Shown piece by piece: positions 17,082 to 26,600 of a DNA stretch of 64,000 bases. The notes beneath the pieces were generated by a model. It did not search any database and was not told the DNA's origin. It worked only from the letters and a program-made list of their open reading frames with translations. The stretch comes from CALLPQ01 sp964421675 (lineage in GTDB: Bacteria; Pseudomonadota; Alphaproteobacteria; Caulobacterales; Parvularculaceae). The stretch spans positions 1-64,000 of the forward strand of contig CAYQXV010000015.1 of assembly GCA_964421675.1 (NCBI GenBank), written 5' to 3'. Positions within the stretch are counted from its first letter, which is position 1. Each line of letters opens with the position of its first letter. Made by a program: the position numbers and the translations under genes.

Positions 17082-18126
17082 ATTTGGTGACAGGTTCACT
17101 ATTTTCCAGCACCCAGGTGAGTACATCCCCCCAAACCACATCGGCCTGATGGTCGCGAAACAGCAAATGCCAGCCGTCCGGATAGGATTTGACGGTCTGG
17201 CCCGCGCCCGCTTGGGCAATGTTTTCTGAGGCCTGTTTCAACGCCGGGATCGGGATAATTTCGTCGCGCTCTCCATACAGAAATAAAATCCGGCCGCTTT
17301 GTTCACGCGTCGCCTCATTCGCCTCGCCCATTAGCGAGACAATGCCGCGAATAGAGCGCAGCGGCGTTCCTTTGATGACGAGCGGGTCGTGGAACATCTT
17401 TTTCAAGACATCATCATTGTCCGTTGCCCGGCGTTTTGCGCGCGCGCCCGTCAGGGTTTTTCCCGGCGCAAATGCAGAGGCAACCCGCAAGGTTGCCCGG
17501 TAAATCCATGGCATTTGTCGCCCGCCCCATACGGCCGGGGCGGCCAAGATGATGCCGGATACATCATCTAAGCCGGACGCGTTCGCCAGTAGCGTTACTG
17601 CGCCCCCCATGGAATGGCCCAGAACGAAGACCGGCAAATCAGGATGTTGCGTGCGCGCCGCGACAACCAGCGCGCGCACATCGGACACTAAAAGCTCGGT
17701 CCCCGGCCAGCTCTCTGCGATACTCACCTCGCCCGGTTGCAAGGCGCCAAAACTGCGTTGATCGAGACTATAAACCGTCAGCCCATGATCGGACCAATAG
17801 CGCCCGGCCGCATCAAACGCATGACCATAATCATTCATACCGTGCAGCGTTATCAATATGGCCTTGGCCTGATCAGCATTGTGAGACCGGACGGTGAGCG
17901 TGTGACCGTCAAAGGTTTGCAATTGGCTTGGCGGTGCAGAGGCATTTTCGCTCAGAAATTTTGCATCATGATCCATCGCAGATATCGCTGCTTTCCCCGC
18001 GCATCCGCTCGCGGCAATGGTGGTCAGTAAAACCAACACGGCCGCAAAGGACCTCAATTCAATGGGCCCCAACTCCTTAGGCCGCAATACAAAGGTACAA
18101 ACGCTGCTGACCGAAATTCTACCCAA
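17080..18126 (-). CDS. Alpha/beta hydrolase (lysophospholipase/monoacylglycerol lipase-like), probable lipoprotein
   Basis: This is a 348-residue serine hydrolase of the Hydrolase_4/S33 group. After an N-terminal hydrophobic segment a lipobox-like IAASGC (Cys42) suggests a lipoprotein. The core shows LITLHGMNDYGHAF (oxyanion region), YSLDQRSFG, the nucleophile elbow GHSMGG (Ser172), an Asp in LYGERDEIIP and a His in PDGWHLLFRD, so the triad is complete. The PGL-type and monoacylglycerol lipases use this pattern. The start is TTG at 18126 with AAGGAG eight bases upstream; a nearby ATG is out of frame. It is divergent from the carbonic anhydrase gene. Confidence 0.85.
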   Translation of the reverse strand: MGRISVSSVCTFVLRPKELGPIELRSFAAVLVLLTTIAASGCAGKAAISAMDHDAKFLSENASAPPSQLQTFDGHTLTVRSHNADQAKAILITLHGMNDYGHAFDAAGRYWSDHGLTVYSLDQRSFGALQPGEVSIAESWPGTELLVSDVRALVVAARTQHPDLPVFVLGHSMGGAVTLLANASGLDDVSGIILAAPAVWGGRQMPWIYRATLRVASAFAPGKTLTGARAKRRATDNDDVLKKMFHDPLVIKGTPLRSIRGIVSLMGEANEATREQSGRILFLYGERDEIIPIPALKQASENIAQAGAGQTVKSYPDGWHLLFRDHQADVVWGDVLTWVLENSEPVTK

Positions 18127-18141
18127 TGCATCAACTCCTTG

Positions 18142-18171
18142 AATATTGCTGTAAATCTTCGCAGCAATATT
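18142..18171. promoter_or_regulatory. 10-bp inverted repeat in a divergent intergenic region
   Basis: AATATTGCTG (18142-18151) and CAGCAATATT (18162-18171) are perfect complements around a 10-nt centre. The repeat lies immediately upstream of the hydrolase ribosome binding site (18135-18140) and about 95 nt before the carbonic anhydrase start. It could be an operator serving both genes or an mRNA hairpin that affects hydrolase translation. Confidence 0.4.
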
Positions 18172-18264
18172 TTCTAATGACCGCTATACTCTGAAGGCAA
18201 ACCATAGGAATGCAAAAACAAATTTTATCATTCCCGTAAGTCCATAGTCAAAAAGGTAAATTCC

Positions 18265-18804
18265 ATGAAACCCCTGATTTTTCCATTTGGCGGCAAAACC
18301 CCGAAAATCCATGAAACGGCGTTCATCGCCCCCGGCGCTATCATTTGCGGAGATGTGGTGATCGGTGCCCATGCCTCGGTCTGGTATGGATGCGTGTTGC
18401 GGGCAGATTGCCATCAAATCAGCATCGGGGCGGGATCAAATGTACAGGATGGCACCATCATTCATGTGGATCACCCATCGGTTGGCGGCACGCCGACACT
18501 CATTGGCGAGGACGTGCTGGTTGGACATCGATGCATGTTGCACGGCTGCACCGTCGAAGATGGCGGCTTCGTCGGTATGGCGGCCACCATGCTAGACCGC
18601 TCAACCGTCGAAGGGGGCGGCTTTCTGGCCGCGGGCGCATTTCTTGGTGTTGGAAAAACCGTGCCGCGCGGAGAAATGTGGGCCGGATTGCCGGCGCGCA
18701 AGTTCAGAGATTTAAAACCCGGCGAAGACAAATTCGCGCTTATGGGCGCTGAACATTATCGCGAATATGCCGAGCTTCACATCGAGGCGTTAGAAGACGC
18801 CTGA
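18265..18804 (+). CDS. Gamma-class carbonic anhydrase family protein (left-handed beta helix)
   Basis: This 179-residue hexapeptide-repeat protein has regular isoleucine/valine-rich turns (FIAPGAIICGDVVIGAHASVW). The metal-ligand-like histidines are in IIHVDHPSVGG and VGHRCMLHGC, and a closing WAGLPARKFRDL segment with a C-terminal helix packs on the prism. It matches YrdA/PaaY-type proteins, which form trimers with the active site between subunits. Several homologues bind zinc, and carbonic anhydrase activity is shown for only some. It is a single gene followed by a strong terminator. Confidence 0.93.
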   Translation: MKPLIFPFGGKTPKIHETAFIAPGAIICGDVVIGAHASVWYGCVLRADCHQISIGAGSNVQDGTIIHVDHPSVGGTPTLIGEDVLVGHRCMLHGCTVEDGGFVGMAATMLDRSTVEGGGFLAAGAFLGVGKTVPRGEMWAGLPARKFRDLKPGEDKFALMGAEHYREYAELHIEALEDA

Positions 18805-18819
18805 GCCAAAAAGGCATAA

Positions 18820-18845
18820 AAACCCGGCTCGGATGAGCCGGGTTT
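18820..18845. terminator. Bidirectional rho-independent terminator
   Basis: AAACCCGGCTC and GAGCCGGGTTT form an 11-bp stem around GGAT. On the plus strand it is followed by TTTAAATTCGTTTTT. On the minus strand the stem ends in five T. It can therefore end both the carbonic anhydrase transcript and the convergent membrane-protein transcript. Confidence 0.88.
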
Positions 18846-18913
18846 AAATTCGTTTTTCAAATAAATTCTGGCATCCCAAAAAGCAATTTTGGATGCAGCG
18901 GGCGCGGGTTTGG

Positions 18914-19378
18914 CTAGCCGTTTCCGCGCATGCCCGAAAGCCCCGATATGAGCGTTAAGAGCCCGGCACCGCCAGCAACATATGAGCCCCAACCGATTGT
19001 ATAGCTGGGCTCACCAACCACCTGCATGCAGAAATATCCAATCGCGCCAATCGCCGCGATCCCCGCAATGGTGGTCAGCAAACTCGTCAACCGGCCAACA
19101 AATGGCAGGAGGCCCAAAATTCCGATCGCCGCTGCGGCAGCTGACACGAAAATTGCGCCAAAAATAGCGTGCCCAGACTTATTGGTGCCTTTGGGTTCGC
19201 AATCGCCTTCAAGCGAGAAATTCTGTCCGAGGAAACAAGCAACCGTATTTCCAACAAGCGTTTGGCCAGTCGGCGCGGTTACAGTATTGCCGCCAATACG
19301 ATCATTCGATTCGTAGGAGTAAAGCGGTCCAAATAATAATGCGGCAATTACCGCTAATGGTAGAATAATACGTGTCAT
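18914..19378 (-). CDS. Hypothetical membrane protein with an N-terminal export signal
   Basis: This 154-residue protein is not one I recognise. An N-terminal helix (residues 3-20) is followed by an exported-looking loop with two cysteines (VACFLGQNF ... GDCEPKG). Three hydrophobic segments rich in Ala/Gly/Ile follow at about residues 71-93, 98-118 and 127-148. AAGGGG is placed correctly before the ATG. It uses the shared terminator at 18820-18845. Confidence 0.7.
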   Translation of the reverse strand: MTRIILPLAVIAALLFGPLYSYESNDRIGGNTVTAPTGQTLVGNTVACFLGQNFSLEGDCEPKGTNKSGHAIFGAIFVSAAAAAIGILGLLPFVGRLTSLLTTIAGIAAIGAIGYFCMQVVGEPSYTIGWGSYVAGGAGLLTLISGLSGMRGNG

Positions 19379-19536
19379 GGTGGAAACCCCTTATGCCTGA
19401 CCGTGCCCCAATTTCACCCTCGCCCTTTGCGAGACTAATATAGTTTACTGTCTGTTAACCATTAGGCAAGCGTGATTTCGCCTTTGGTCACCGGCAGGCA
19501 TGTGCTTTTAGAGGAATTTTGGGGGAAAAGACGCGG

Positions 19537-20256
19537 TTACGCGGCCATTGCAGGGGCGTAAGACCGGGAACCACCGCGTAACAGGCGCTGACGGCGTGCC
19601 TTGAGCTGCATGGCAATCGCGAAAAAGCCCATAATCATGAACGCCCATACGTCAGGCTCGGGGGAAGTCGCGATGACAGAAGAAAATGTCAATGTGCCGC
19701 CATCGAGGAACGAACCGCCCCCCGCTGCACCCAGACCAGAGGTTCCGATAACAATCGTATTACACCCGCCAATGGCTTGGCAGCCCGCGGCGAACGCCGT
19801 CGTGTCCACGGTAAATATGCCGGTGCTCCCAACTTCGGTAAACTGAAAAAGGGACGCATCACCATCAGGGGTCGTCAAACCAGGGGTTGGCGCAAGCTGA
19901 AAACTGGTTGGATTAAAGGTAATATTGCCCAATAGGACGGAAACAAATGCACGTCCTGTGCTGGCCGCCGGCACAAAATCGGTAATGTTAAACTGAATAC
20001 CAAGGTTTTCGACCCCGGTCGTAAGACCTGTGAGTTCCTGATCGAACATCAAAAAACCAAGGTCGCCGGGATCAAAACGCACCGCCGTGCCAGCACTGGG
20101 CGCACCTTCAAGATCAGCAATGTTACCAGGCGTGGGAATAGGGCCGGCAACGCCGAACGTATCTATCGGAAATAGCGTCGTGTCTGCGTGCGAGTGAAAT
20201 GCAAGCAGAAAGTTAAAACAAAAAATAGCGCCTATCGTCACATATAATTTGGTCAC
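19537..20256 (-). CDS. PEPxxWA-CTERM sorting-domain protein, exported
   Basis: This 239-residue secreted protein has a signal peptide (MTKLYVTIGAIFCFNFLLA ... SHA). A beta-rich extracellular region with two cysteines (AGCQAIGGCNT) follows. Near the end it shows the tripartite sorting signal: Pro-Glu-Pro with Trp-Ala (PEPDVWAFMIMGFF), a membrane helix, and a basic patch (LKARRQR). This is the PEPxxWA variant of PEP-CTERM, normally processed by an exosortase and linked to exopolysaccharide production. Unusually, about 15 residues follow the basic patch (LLRGGSRSYAPAMAA). No exosortase or EPS cluster is nearby. Confidence 0.8.
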   Translation of the reverse strand: MTKLYVTIGAIFCFNFLLAFHSHADTTLFPIDTFGVAGPIPTPGNIADLEGAPSAGTAVRFDPGDLGFLMFDQELTGLTTGVENLGIQFNITDFVPAASTGRAFVSVLLGNITFNPTSFQLAPTPGLTTPDGDASLFQFTEVGSTGIFTVDTTAFAAGCQAIGGCNTIVIGTSGLGAAGGGSFLDGGTLTFSSVIATSPEPDVWAFMIMGFFAIAMQLKARRQRLLRGGSRSYAPAMAA

Positions 20257-20401
20257 AACATCACCCGTAAAACTTTACCCATGATACCAAAATAACCGCA
20301 GGGCATGAACGAACTCTCCAAAATCTATCTAAAATTGTTCCTATCGACGAGAAAGCTTGGTTAACGCAGCGTTAACCGCAATAGACGCGTACCACCCGCG
20401 C

Positions 20402-20451
20402 ATGCCACCTATGAATGGCCACCCATGAATGGCCACTCATGAATGCCACCC
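20402..20451. repeat. Short tandem repeat, 14-bp unit
   Basis: Copies read ATGAATGGCCACCC (20411-20424), ATGAATGGCCACTC (20425-20438) and ATGAATGCCACCC (20439-20451, one base shorter), preceded by a partial ATGCCACCT. The array lies 60 nt before zapE in the divergent region with the PEP-CTERM gene. It could be slippage-prone and affect promoter spacing. Confidence 0.75.
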
Positions 20452-20509
20452 GTGGGCGCTCCCAATACTTGTGCGATGCATATGAACGCGGTAACTACAA
20501 AACAGCAAA

Positions 20510-21670
20510 ATGAATAATGTTGAGCAGCGATATAATTTCCTGATCAGTGAAGGAAAACTTGATCCAGACCCTGCGCAGGAACAAGCCATTCAGGGTTTGG
20601 CTGCGCTGGAAGATCAATTGTCTGCGTGGAGCGCTGGGCGAAAAAACGCTCTTTTTTCGTTTTTTTCCCGCAAGCCATCAGCCCTCCCTAGAGGTCTTTA
20701 TCTATGGGGCGGGGTTGGCCGCGGCAAAAGCCTTTTGATGGATCTGTTCTATAATAATAGTCGGTTCCCCTCAAAAAAGCGCGTCCACTTTCATGAATTC
20801 ATGATCGACATTCATGCGCGTATCGATCACTGGCGCAAATTATCCCATAAAGACCGTCAAAAACATCCCCATTTTAACAAGGCCGATGGCGACGATCCGA
20901 TCGCGCCTGTTGCGCGCATGATTGCAAAAGAGGCACGCTTATTGTGCTTTGATGAGTTTCAAGTTGCCGATATTGCCGACGCCATGATTTTAGGACGACT
21001 ATTTTCGAACATGTTTGAAATTGGCGTCGTGGTGGTGGCAACCTCAAACCGTCACCCCACAGATCTTTATTTGGACGGGTTAAATCGCCAGCTCTTTTTA
21101 CCCTTTATCGCATTGTTTCAGGACCAGCTGGATATACTCCAACTGGAAGCGGCCCGTGATTATCGCCTTGAACGCTTATCAGGCGCACCGGTTTATCACA
21201 CACCTCTTGGCCCGGAGGCGACGCATGCAATGGACACCGCCTGGGAAAGCTTAATGGCGGGGGCAACGCCAAAACCCAAAACAATGACGGTGAACGGGCG
21301 TGTACTGACGGTTCCGGCGGCTGCAAGGGGCGCGGGCCGGGCCAGCTTTGCACAGCTGTGCGAAACCCCGCTTGGCGCTGCGGACTATCTCGAAATTGCG
21401 CGCTGTTTCTCGACATTTTTTATTGATGACATTCCGGCCATGGGCCCAACCGAACGCAATGAAGCCAAACGCTTTGTTACCCTGATCGATGCGATCTATG
21501 AGTGCTGTGGAAAATTGGTGTGTTCTGCGGATGCTGAGCCTTCACAGCTTTATCGCGCCGGTGACGGAAGTTTCGAATTTGAACGCACCGCGTCGCGCCT
21601 CATGGAAATGCAATCAGAAGACTATCTTGCATGCGCCCATTGTCCCGAAGCGGCGAAAACACGCGATTAA
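20510..21670 (+). CDS. zapE: Cell division ATPase ZapE (AFG1 family)
   Basis: This 386-residue AAA-type ATPase carries Walker A GGVGRGKS (residues 67-74), the family segment RVHFHEFMIDIHARI, Walker B LLCFDEFQVADIADA and a sensor-like VATSNRHP. In E. coli ZapE acts at the Z ring during late division; eukaryotic AFG1/LACE1 homologues act in mitochondrial protein quality control. The length is normal for the family. Its stop overlaps the stop of the convergent downstream gene by 3-4 nt, so there is no room for a terminator between them. Confidence 0.93.
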   Translation: MNNVEQRYNFLISEGKLDPDPAQEQAIQGLAALEDQLSAWSAGRKNALFSFFSRKPSALPRGLYLWGGVGRGKSLLMDLFYNNSRFPSKKRVHFHEFMIDIHARIDHWRKLSHKDRQKHPHFNKADGDDPIAPVARMIAKEARLLCFDEFQVADIADAMILGRLFSNMFEIGVVVVATSNRHPTDLYLDGLNRQLFLPFIALFQDQLDILQLEAARDYRLERLSGAPVYHTPLGPEATHAMDTAWESLMAGATPKPKTMTVNGRVLTVPAAARGAGRASFAQLCETPLGAADYLEIARCFSTFFIDDIPAMGPTERNEAKRFVTLIDAIYECCGKLVCSADAEPSQLYRAGDGSFEFERTASRLMEMQSEDYLACAHCPEAAKTRD

Positions 21671-22590
21671 ATTTTTCCGCGCAAAACACATCCCACATAT
21701 GTCAGCTGTCTGGTGAGCGCGCTCCATGCCCCCGCCCGCCCCTTTATGTACGACCGGGTCATCGCAAATGGCAGGCAAACCGCAAGCTCATCATCTGCCA
21801 ATCCATCAGCAGGTCCATGAAGTTTTCCGCGCGCGTCTTCCCATGCGGTGATCATATAGTCAGCCAAATTCTCACCGGTTGGCGCATTATTACTGTCCGA
21901 TGCAATATTCAAATCAATATTNNNNNNNNNNNNNNNNNNNNNNNNNNNNNNNNNNNNNNNNNNNNNNNNNNNNNNNNNNNNNNNNNNNNNNNNNNNNNNN
22001 NNNNNNNNNNNNNNNNNNNNNTGGGGTTTGGGAAGAGCGTTGCCAAACCGCGCCAAGGCATATAGCGCGCCCGCCTGTCGCAGGCGATTGCTATCGAGGC
22101 TCGTTTTACCGGCAAGCCCGTGAAGGCAAACATCAAACGCGCCTTCAGCATCTTTTAGCCAATCGATCAAATTGCCCATATCTGTGAAGGGGTCATCATA
22201 GAGTAATCGCGCACGCGCATCGGCGAGGCTTTTGATTGCATTTTCAATATGCGCCCACTCGCTCGGCGATAAATGCTCCCCGGCGCGGGCCATCTCCTGG
22301 ACAAGGGGATGGGCGCGGATCGGTTTTCCCGTGACAATTTCATCAATCGCATCACGCCACCATTGCAGCCTTATCTCGCCCAAAGGCGGGGCGCTAACCT
22401 GATTGGGCACCAGCCGCAATGTGGCCTGCCAAGCGGCGAGGATTGAAAATAAATCACGCCGGGTTTCGCTGGCATAGCGAAACGCATAGTAGCGATCCGG
22501 GTCCATGATCTTTAGGTTTATGCCCGTCCCATCGGGGGTGCCCGGTGTTTCATTGATCTGTGTTTCATTGATCTGTGCTTCAGTCATCAT
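21667..22590 (-). CDS. Squalene/phytoene synthase family protein, interrupted by an assembly gap
   Basis: The N-terminal part (DPDRYYAFRYASETRRDLFSI ... EIRLQWWRDAIDEI) and middle (YDDPFTDMGNLIDWLKDAEGA) match the squalene/phytoene-synthase-like fold found in alphaproteobacteria and in mitochondrial NDUFAF6. The usual DxxxD prenyl-binding motifs are not obvious, so a non-prenyl role such as complex I assembly is possible. Positions 21922-22021 are N, so about 33 residues or more are missing and the frame across the gap is not verified. I favour the ATG at 22590 over an upstream one at 22626. A 15-bp tandem duplication (22546-22575) repeats INETQ in the N-terminus. Confidence 0.8.
   Translation of the reverse strand: MMTEAQINETQINETPGTPDGTGINLKIMDPDRYYAFRYASETRRDLFSILAAWQATLRLVPNQVSAPPLGEIRLQWWRDAIDEIVTGKPIRAHPLVQEMARAGEHLSPSEWAHIENAIKSLADARARLLYDDPFTDMGNLIDWLKDAEGAFDVCLHGLAGKTSLDSNRLRQAGALYALARFGNALPKPXXXXXXXXXXXXXXXXXXXXXXXXXXXXXXXXXXNIDLNIASDSNNAPTGENLADYMITAWEDARGKLHGPADGLADDELAVCLPFAMTRSYIKGRAGAWSALTRQLTYVGCVLRGKI
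21922..22021. other. Assembly gap, 100 N
   Basis: A run of exactly 100 N, the conventional filler for a gap of unknown size, lies inside the squalene/phytoene-synthase-like gene. Confidence 0.99.
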
Positions 22591-22752
22591 TCCCGTTTTT
22601 TCTCTATGACGCCGCAGCCAACACAAGCTCTAAATCGGCGTTCACACATACATTATGGGAAGGCGCCGCCGCGACAAAATCGGAATCTCATGGGTCGATA
22701 TCGTAAAATCAGGCCCTTGCACAGGAAGGCTTTGCCACACCCTATGGTGTCA

Positions 22753-22818
22753 TAGTAAAGACAAGCGATCTATAGACGATGTATCGCTTTACTAACCAGC
22801 CTGTCGCCCGTGCGACAG
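22753..22818 (+). promoter_or_regulatory. Two hairpins in the sodB upstream region
   Basis: TAGTAAAG-acaa-GCGAT (22753-22769) pairs with ATCGCTTTACTA (22783-22794), a 12-bp stem with a 4-nt bulge. CTGTCG (22801-22806) pairs with CGACAG (22813-22818). Both lie within 105 nt upstream of the sodB ATG. They could mark an operator or a structured 5' UTR; iron or redox control is a guess from the gene, not from a recognised site. Confidence 0.35.
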
Positions 22819-22855
22819 CCCAAAAATCATAGAGAAACTAAGAGAAGGTTTGCCC

Positions 22856-23458
22856 ATGGCTATTACACTCCCCGACTTACCCTATGCCCGCAATGCGCTC
22901 GCACCGCATATTTCAGAGGAAACGCTGAACTTTCACTATGGCAAACACCATCAAGCCTATGTTGATAATCTCAACAAAATGATCGACGGCACGCCGCACG
23001 CCAATGCCTCGCTGGAAGATATTATCCACGACGCAGCTGGTGATGCGGGCAAGGCCGGTATTTTCAACAATGCCGCCCAAGTTTGGAACCATACTTTTTA
23101 TTGGCATTCCATGACCCCTAATGGCGGGGGCGCTCCAAGCGGTGACATTGCGGCGGCAATCAATGACAGCTTCGGCGGATTTGATACTTTCAAACAAGAA
23201 TTCTCCACAGCCGGTGCCACACAATTTGGCTCAGGCTGGGCATGGCTCGTCGCAAAAGGCGGGAAGCTGGAGATTCGCAAAACACCAAATGCGGAAACCC
23301 CGCTGACGGATAAAAGCTGCACCCCGCTCCTGACCATGGATGTCTGGGAGCATGCCTATTATCTGGATTTCCAAAATAAACGTCCGGCCTATATGACCGC
23401 CTTCCTTGATGGATTGGTCAATTGGGACTTTGCCAATGCTAATCTGGCGACTGCTTAA
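22856..23458 (+). CDS. sodB: Superoxide dismutase, Fe/Mn family (SodB-like)
   Basis: This 200-residue enzyme converts superoxide to oxygen and peroxide. Metal ligands are visible: His27 (NFHYGKHHQAYV), His in WNHTFYWHSM, and Asp plus His in DVWEHAYYLD. The AQVWNHTFYW and ATQFGSGWAWL blocks favour the iron-type subgroup, though metal choice cannot be fixed by eye. I chose ATG at 22856, with AGAGAAGG seven bases upstream, over a TTG at 22850. No signal peptide is present, so it is cytoplasmic. A strong terminator follows. Confidence 0.95.
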   Translation: MAITLPDLPYARNALAPHISEETLNFHYGKHHQAYVDNLNKMIDGTPHANASLEDIIHDAAGDAGKAGIFNNAAQVWNHTFYWHSMTPNGGGAPSGDIAAAINDSFGGFDTFKQEFSTAGATQFGSGWAWLVAKGGKLEIRKTPNAETPLTDKSCTPLLTMDVWEHAYYLDFQNKRPAYMTAFLDGLVNWDFANANLATA

Positions 23459-23483
23459 AAAAGCCCGTTAATGGCTGAAACTA

Positions 23484-23517
23484 AAATGCGCTTGAGATCT
23501 GCTCAGGCGCATTTTTT
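23484..23517 (+). terminator. Rho-independent terminator of sodB
   Basis: AAATGCGCTTGAG (23484-23496) pairs with CTCAGGCGCATTT (23502-23514), 13 bp with one wobble, followed by a T-run to 23517. Confidence 0.9.
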
Positions 23518-23568
23518 AGTTCAAGCTCCGTGATAACCAACGTACCAAAGGCGCAAGAGGCGCCAAAG

Positions 23569-23604
23569 AAAAACCCCGCTCAACCTATGTTGAGCGGGGT
23601 TTTT
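23569..23604. terminator. Bidirectional terminator of the TonB-receptor gene
   Basis: AAAAACCCCGCTCAAC (23569-23584) and GTTGAGCGGGGTTTTT (23589-23604) form a perfect 16-bp stem with a CTAT loop and T-runs on both strands. It lies 22 nt beyond the stop of the minus-strand receptor gene and would also stop read-through from sodB. Confidence 0.93.
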
Positions 23605-23626
23605 CATACTCTTAATGAAGCAATGA

Positions 23627-26600
23627 TTAGTTGCGGAGGTTCAAACGGAAGAAGAAGTTCCGTCCGAATACGTTTCCGCCGCCGCCAAAGGCTTGTTGCT
23701 CGATTGTTAGATCATTATCGAACACATTGTTCACACCAGCCCGGATAGAAGCATAGTCTGTCAACTGATAACCAACTGAAAGATCGTGCTCTACATCGCG
23801 CTGTAGTTCAAATGCGAAATCTGGAATGTCATCACAGTCTCCCGGTGTACGGAAGAAGCATGGGTTAACATTATCATCGTATGTCGCACGCCAGAAGAAA
23901 TCGAACCCTTTATAGGTCCAGTTAAAGTCAGCAACGAGCTGTAGCTCTTCTGAACTATTAACCGTAGATCCGATAACATTAACTGGACGACCTAGGTCAT
24001 CCACAGACGCACGTGAACTATCACGGCTAATCAGTGGCGCGAAGAAGAGTGTGTTAATCCGGACGTCACCGAGGTCACGATCAGATTTACCGAACAATCC
24101 AGCTTGGCTTGCGAAGTTAAACGCATCAGCTACGTTGAACTCATAGCGTAACTGGCCTTGGATCGCATTCAACTGCAAGAAGCCTTCGTTACCAAAGCCT
24201 GTTAGACCACTGGTAATATCAAATCCACCAGTCGACGAACCATCCGTAGCAGGTGCAGGACCTATACGAGAAAAGTTATTACACTCAGGTGCGTTCAACG
24301 ATGTATCGAAGCAAGTTTGTGTAAAGAAGCTGAAATCTGGCTGCACAATCTGGTCGTTCACAATAATGCGAATGTAATCCGCACGAATTGTCAGACCAGG
24401 TACATAATCAGGCTGAGCAACGAAGCCGGCAGTGTATGAGTTACCGATTTCAAAGTTCAGGTTTGGATTACCACCATTCAACAATGGAATAGCAGCGTTC
24501 ACAGATGGTGTGGTGAAGATGTTGTCACCAGGAGCAAGGATCAACCCTGTTTGACCATCGATTGTACCAATCGCAGCGCCGGCAAAGCCGAGCTGTTGAG
24601 CAGCAAGAACACAGTTAGCCTGACGGTTTGTGTCTGGCGCATCATTAATGTTCGTTACGTCGCATGGGTCACCAGTTTGGTCAAAGTCTTGGGCAACCGG
24701 TGAGAACAGCTCAACCAGAGATGGCTGACGGACTGACCGTGTGTAATTACCGCGTAATATAATCTGGTTGTCAAACAGACCCAGTTCACCACCGGCAGTG
24801 TATGTATTCACGTTACCAGTGAGTGCGTTACCAGTTGTACCGACACCAGTATCATTTTCACCGCGAGCTGAGATGAAACGGTATGCGCCGTTAAAGTCAA
24901 GGTGATCGATGAAACTCAATCCAAAATTAAAGTCTGAATTTAGCACAGGGATGACAACCTCGCCGAACACCTCGTTTGAGGTAACTTCAGCTTGTGGGAA
25001 GCTGGCAATCGCTGGCTCACGAGACAGACCGTCCTCGATCACACCGCCATTTTGCAGCGAACCGAATTCACGACGACGCTCATAACCAACGTTAAACTGC
25101 AACCAACCAGCAGGCAATTTGACAAGGTCACCGTTAAAGTTAGCGACAAAGTCAGTTTGATTAACTTCACCAAACCCAAGAGCAGGCGATGTTATAAAGT
25201 TAATGGCTTCAGCGTTCGATCCTGGAATTTGACCAACGAACAGGTTGAGCGGCACACAGCCAGCGATCGAGCCATTAGGTGTTGGTGTATTAGCGGGAGA
25301 AATACCGAGCCCATCAGCTTGGTCCACAGGGCCTGGAGCATCAAGGAAAACGGAACAAATAATGTCGCCTTCTTGAGCCGCATCGATACCAACAGTTTGC
25401 ACTTCACCGTCACGAATAACGTCGAAGAGGGAATTGTTGATTGTCCCTTCGAGCAGATCTTGGTTGTCGGCATCATTTAATTGAGCCAAGCTATCTGCAT
25501 CAAGAACAGTGGAGTTTACCGCATTGAAGAAGGCATCACCGCGAATAACGCTAACCGAACGAACCTGGTTTGTATTCCCGTAATTCATGGAAATGTTCCA
25601 GCCGAACTGACGCTCGCCATATTCGAAGTCACCTTCAAGGCCGCCAACAACACGGAATGTTGTTGTATCAATGAAGTTAGCACCAGCAGATGGTAGAAGA
25701 CCGAGATTGATACCGTTCAGGAAGAATGTGTCACCCGCACCAGCCTCAATAAGAGTTGCGCGGTCAGCCTCAGAGATAAACGGATTGTCGATTGAAACGC
25801 CGAATGCACCCTGGCCCTGAGTATTCAGGAAGGCTGTGTTAAATGCGTTACCTGACTGAGAAATAAGGTCAGTACCACGTGAATTCAGGAAGTTTGTTTC
25901 CATGAAAACACGAACATTATCGTTAATGTCGTAATGCGCGCTTGATGAGAAAACAAAACGCTCAATTGGAGCAATCGCTTCCTGGAAGTCGTTCAGGTCA
26001 AAACCGTTACCGCCTTCACCGAACACCGCACTCGTACCTGTTTGAACACCTTCATCAAAGAAGCTCAGACCGCCGTCACCAGCAAAGGTCAGGATGTTGC
26101 CGTCAGGATCTGTGAAGATGTTACCGCCAAAGAATGGCAAAGGAACACCAGGAGCTGGAGCAGGCAAGAAGCCAAATGCGCCCTCAAGAATGTTAAAGCG
26201 ACCCTCTTCACCAAGAACGGTTGTGCCACCTGTTCCGAAACCAGAAATCTGATTGTTCAGACCTGGAACGTCATTAGCAATAGCACCAAGCTGGTTTTCA
26301 TACTGAACTGAGCCAGTTACGTTACCACGACCGTCAGAGAAGTTCGCACCGAACACACCAGATACAGTGTACTCAGGAGCAGAAAAATCCTGGAAATCAT
26401 CATACTGGAAAGAAAGATCAATACCTTCAAAATCGTCTTTCAGAACGATATTAACTGTACCGGCAATCGCGTCAGCACCGTAAATTGGCGCACCACCGAT
26501 TGACAGTGTCTCAACACGCTCAATCAAGGCTGCTGGGAAGTTGTTGATATCAACCTGTGAACCAGCGACACGGCCTGATGGATCAGGAGAAATCGGGTTA

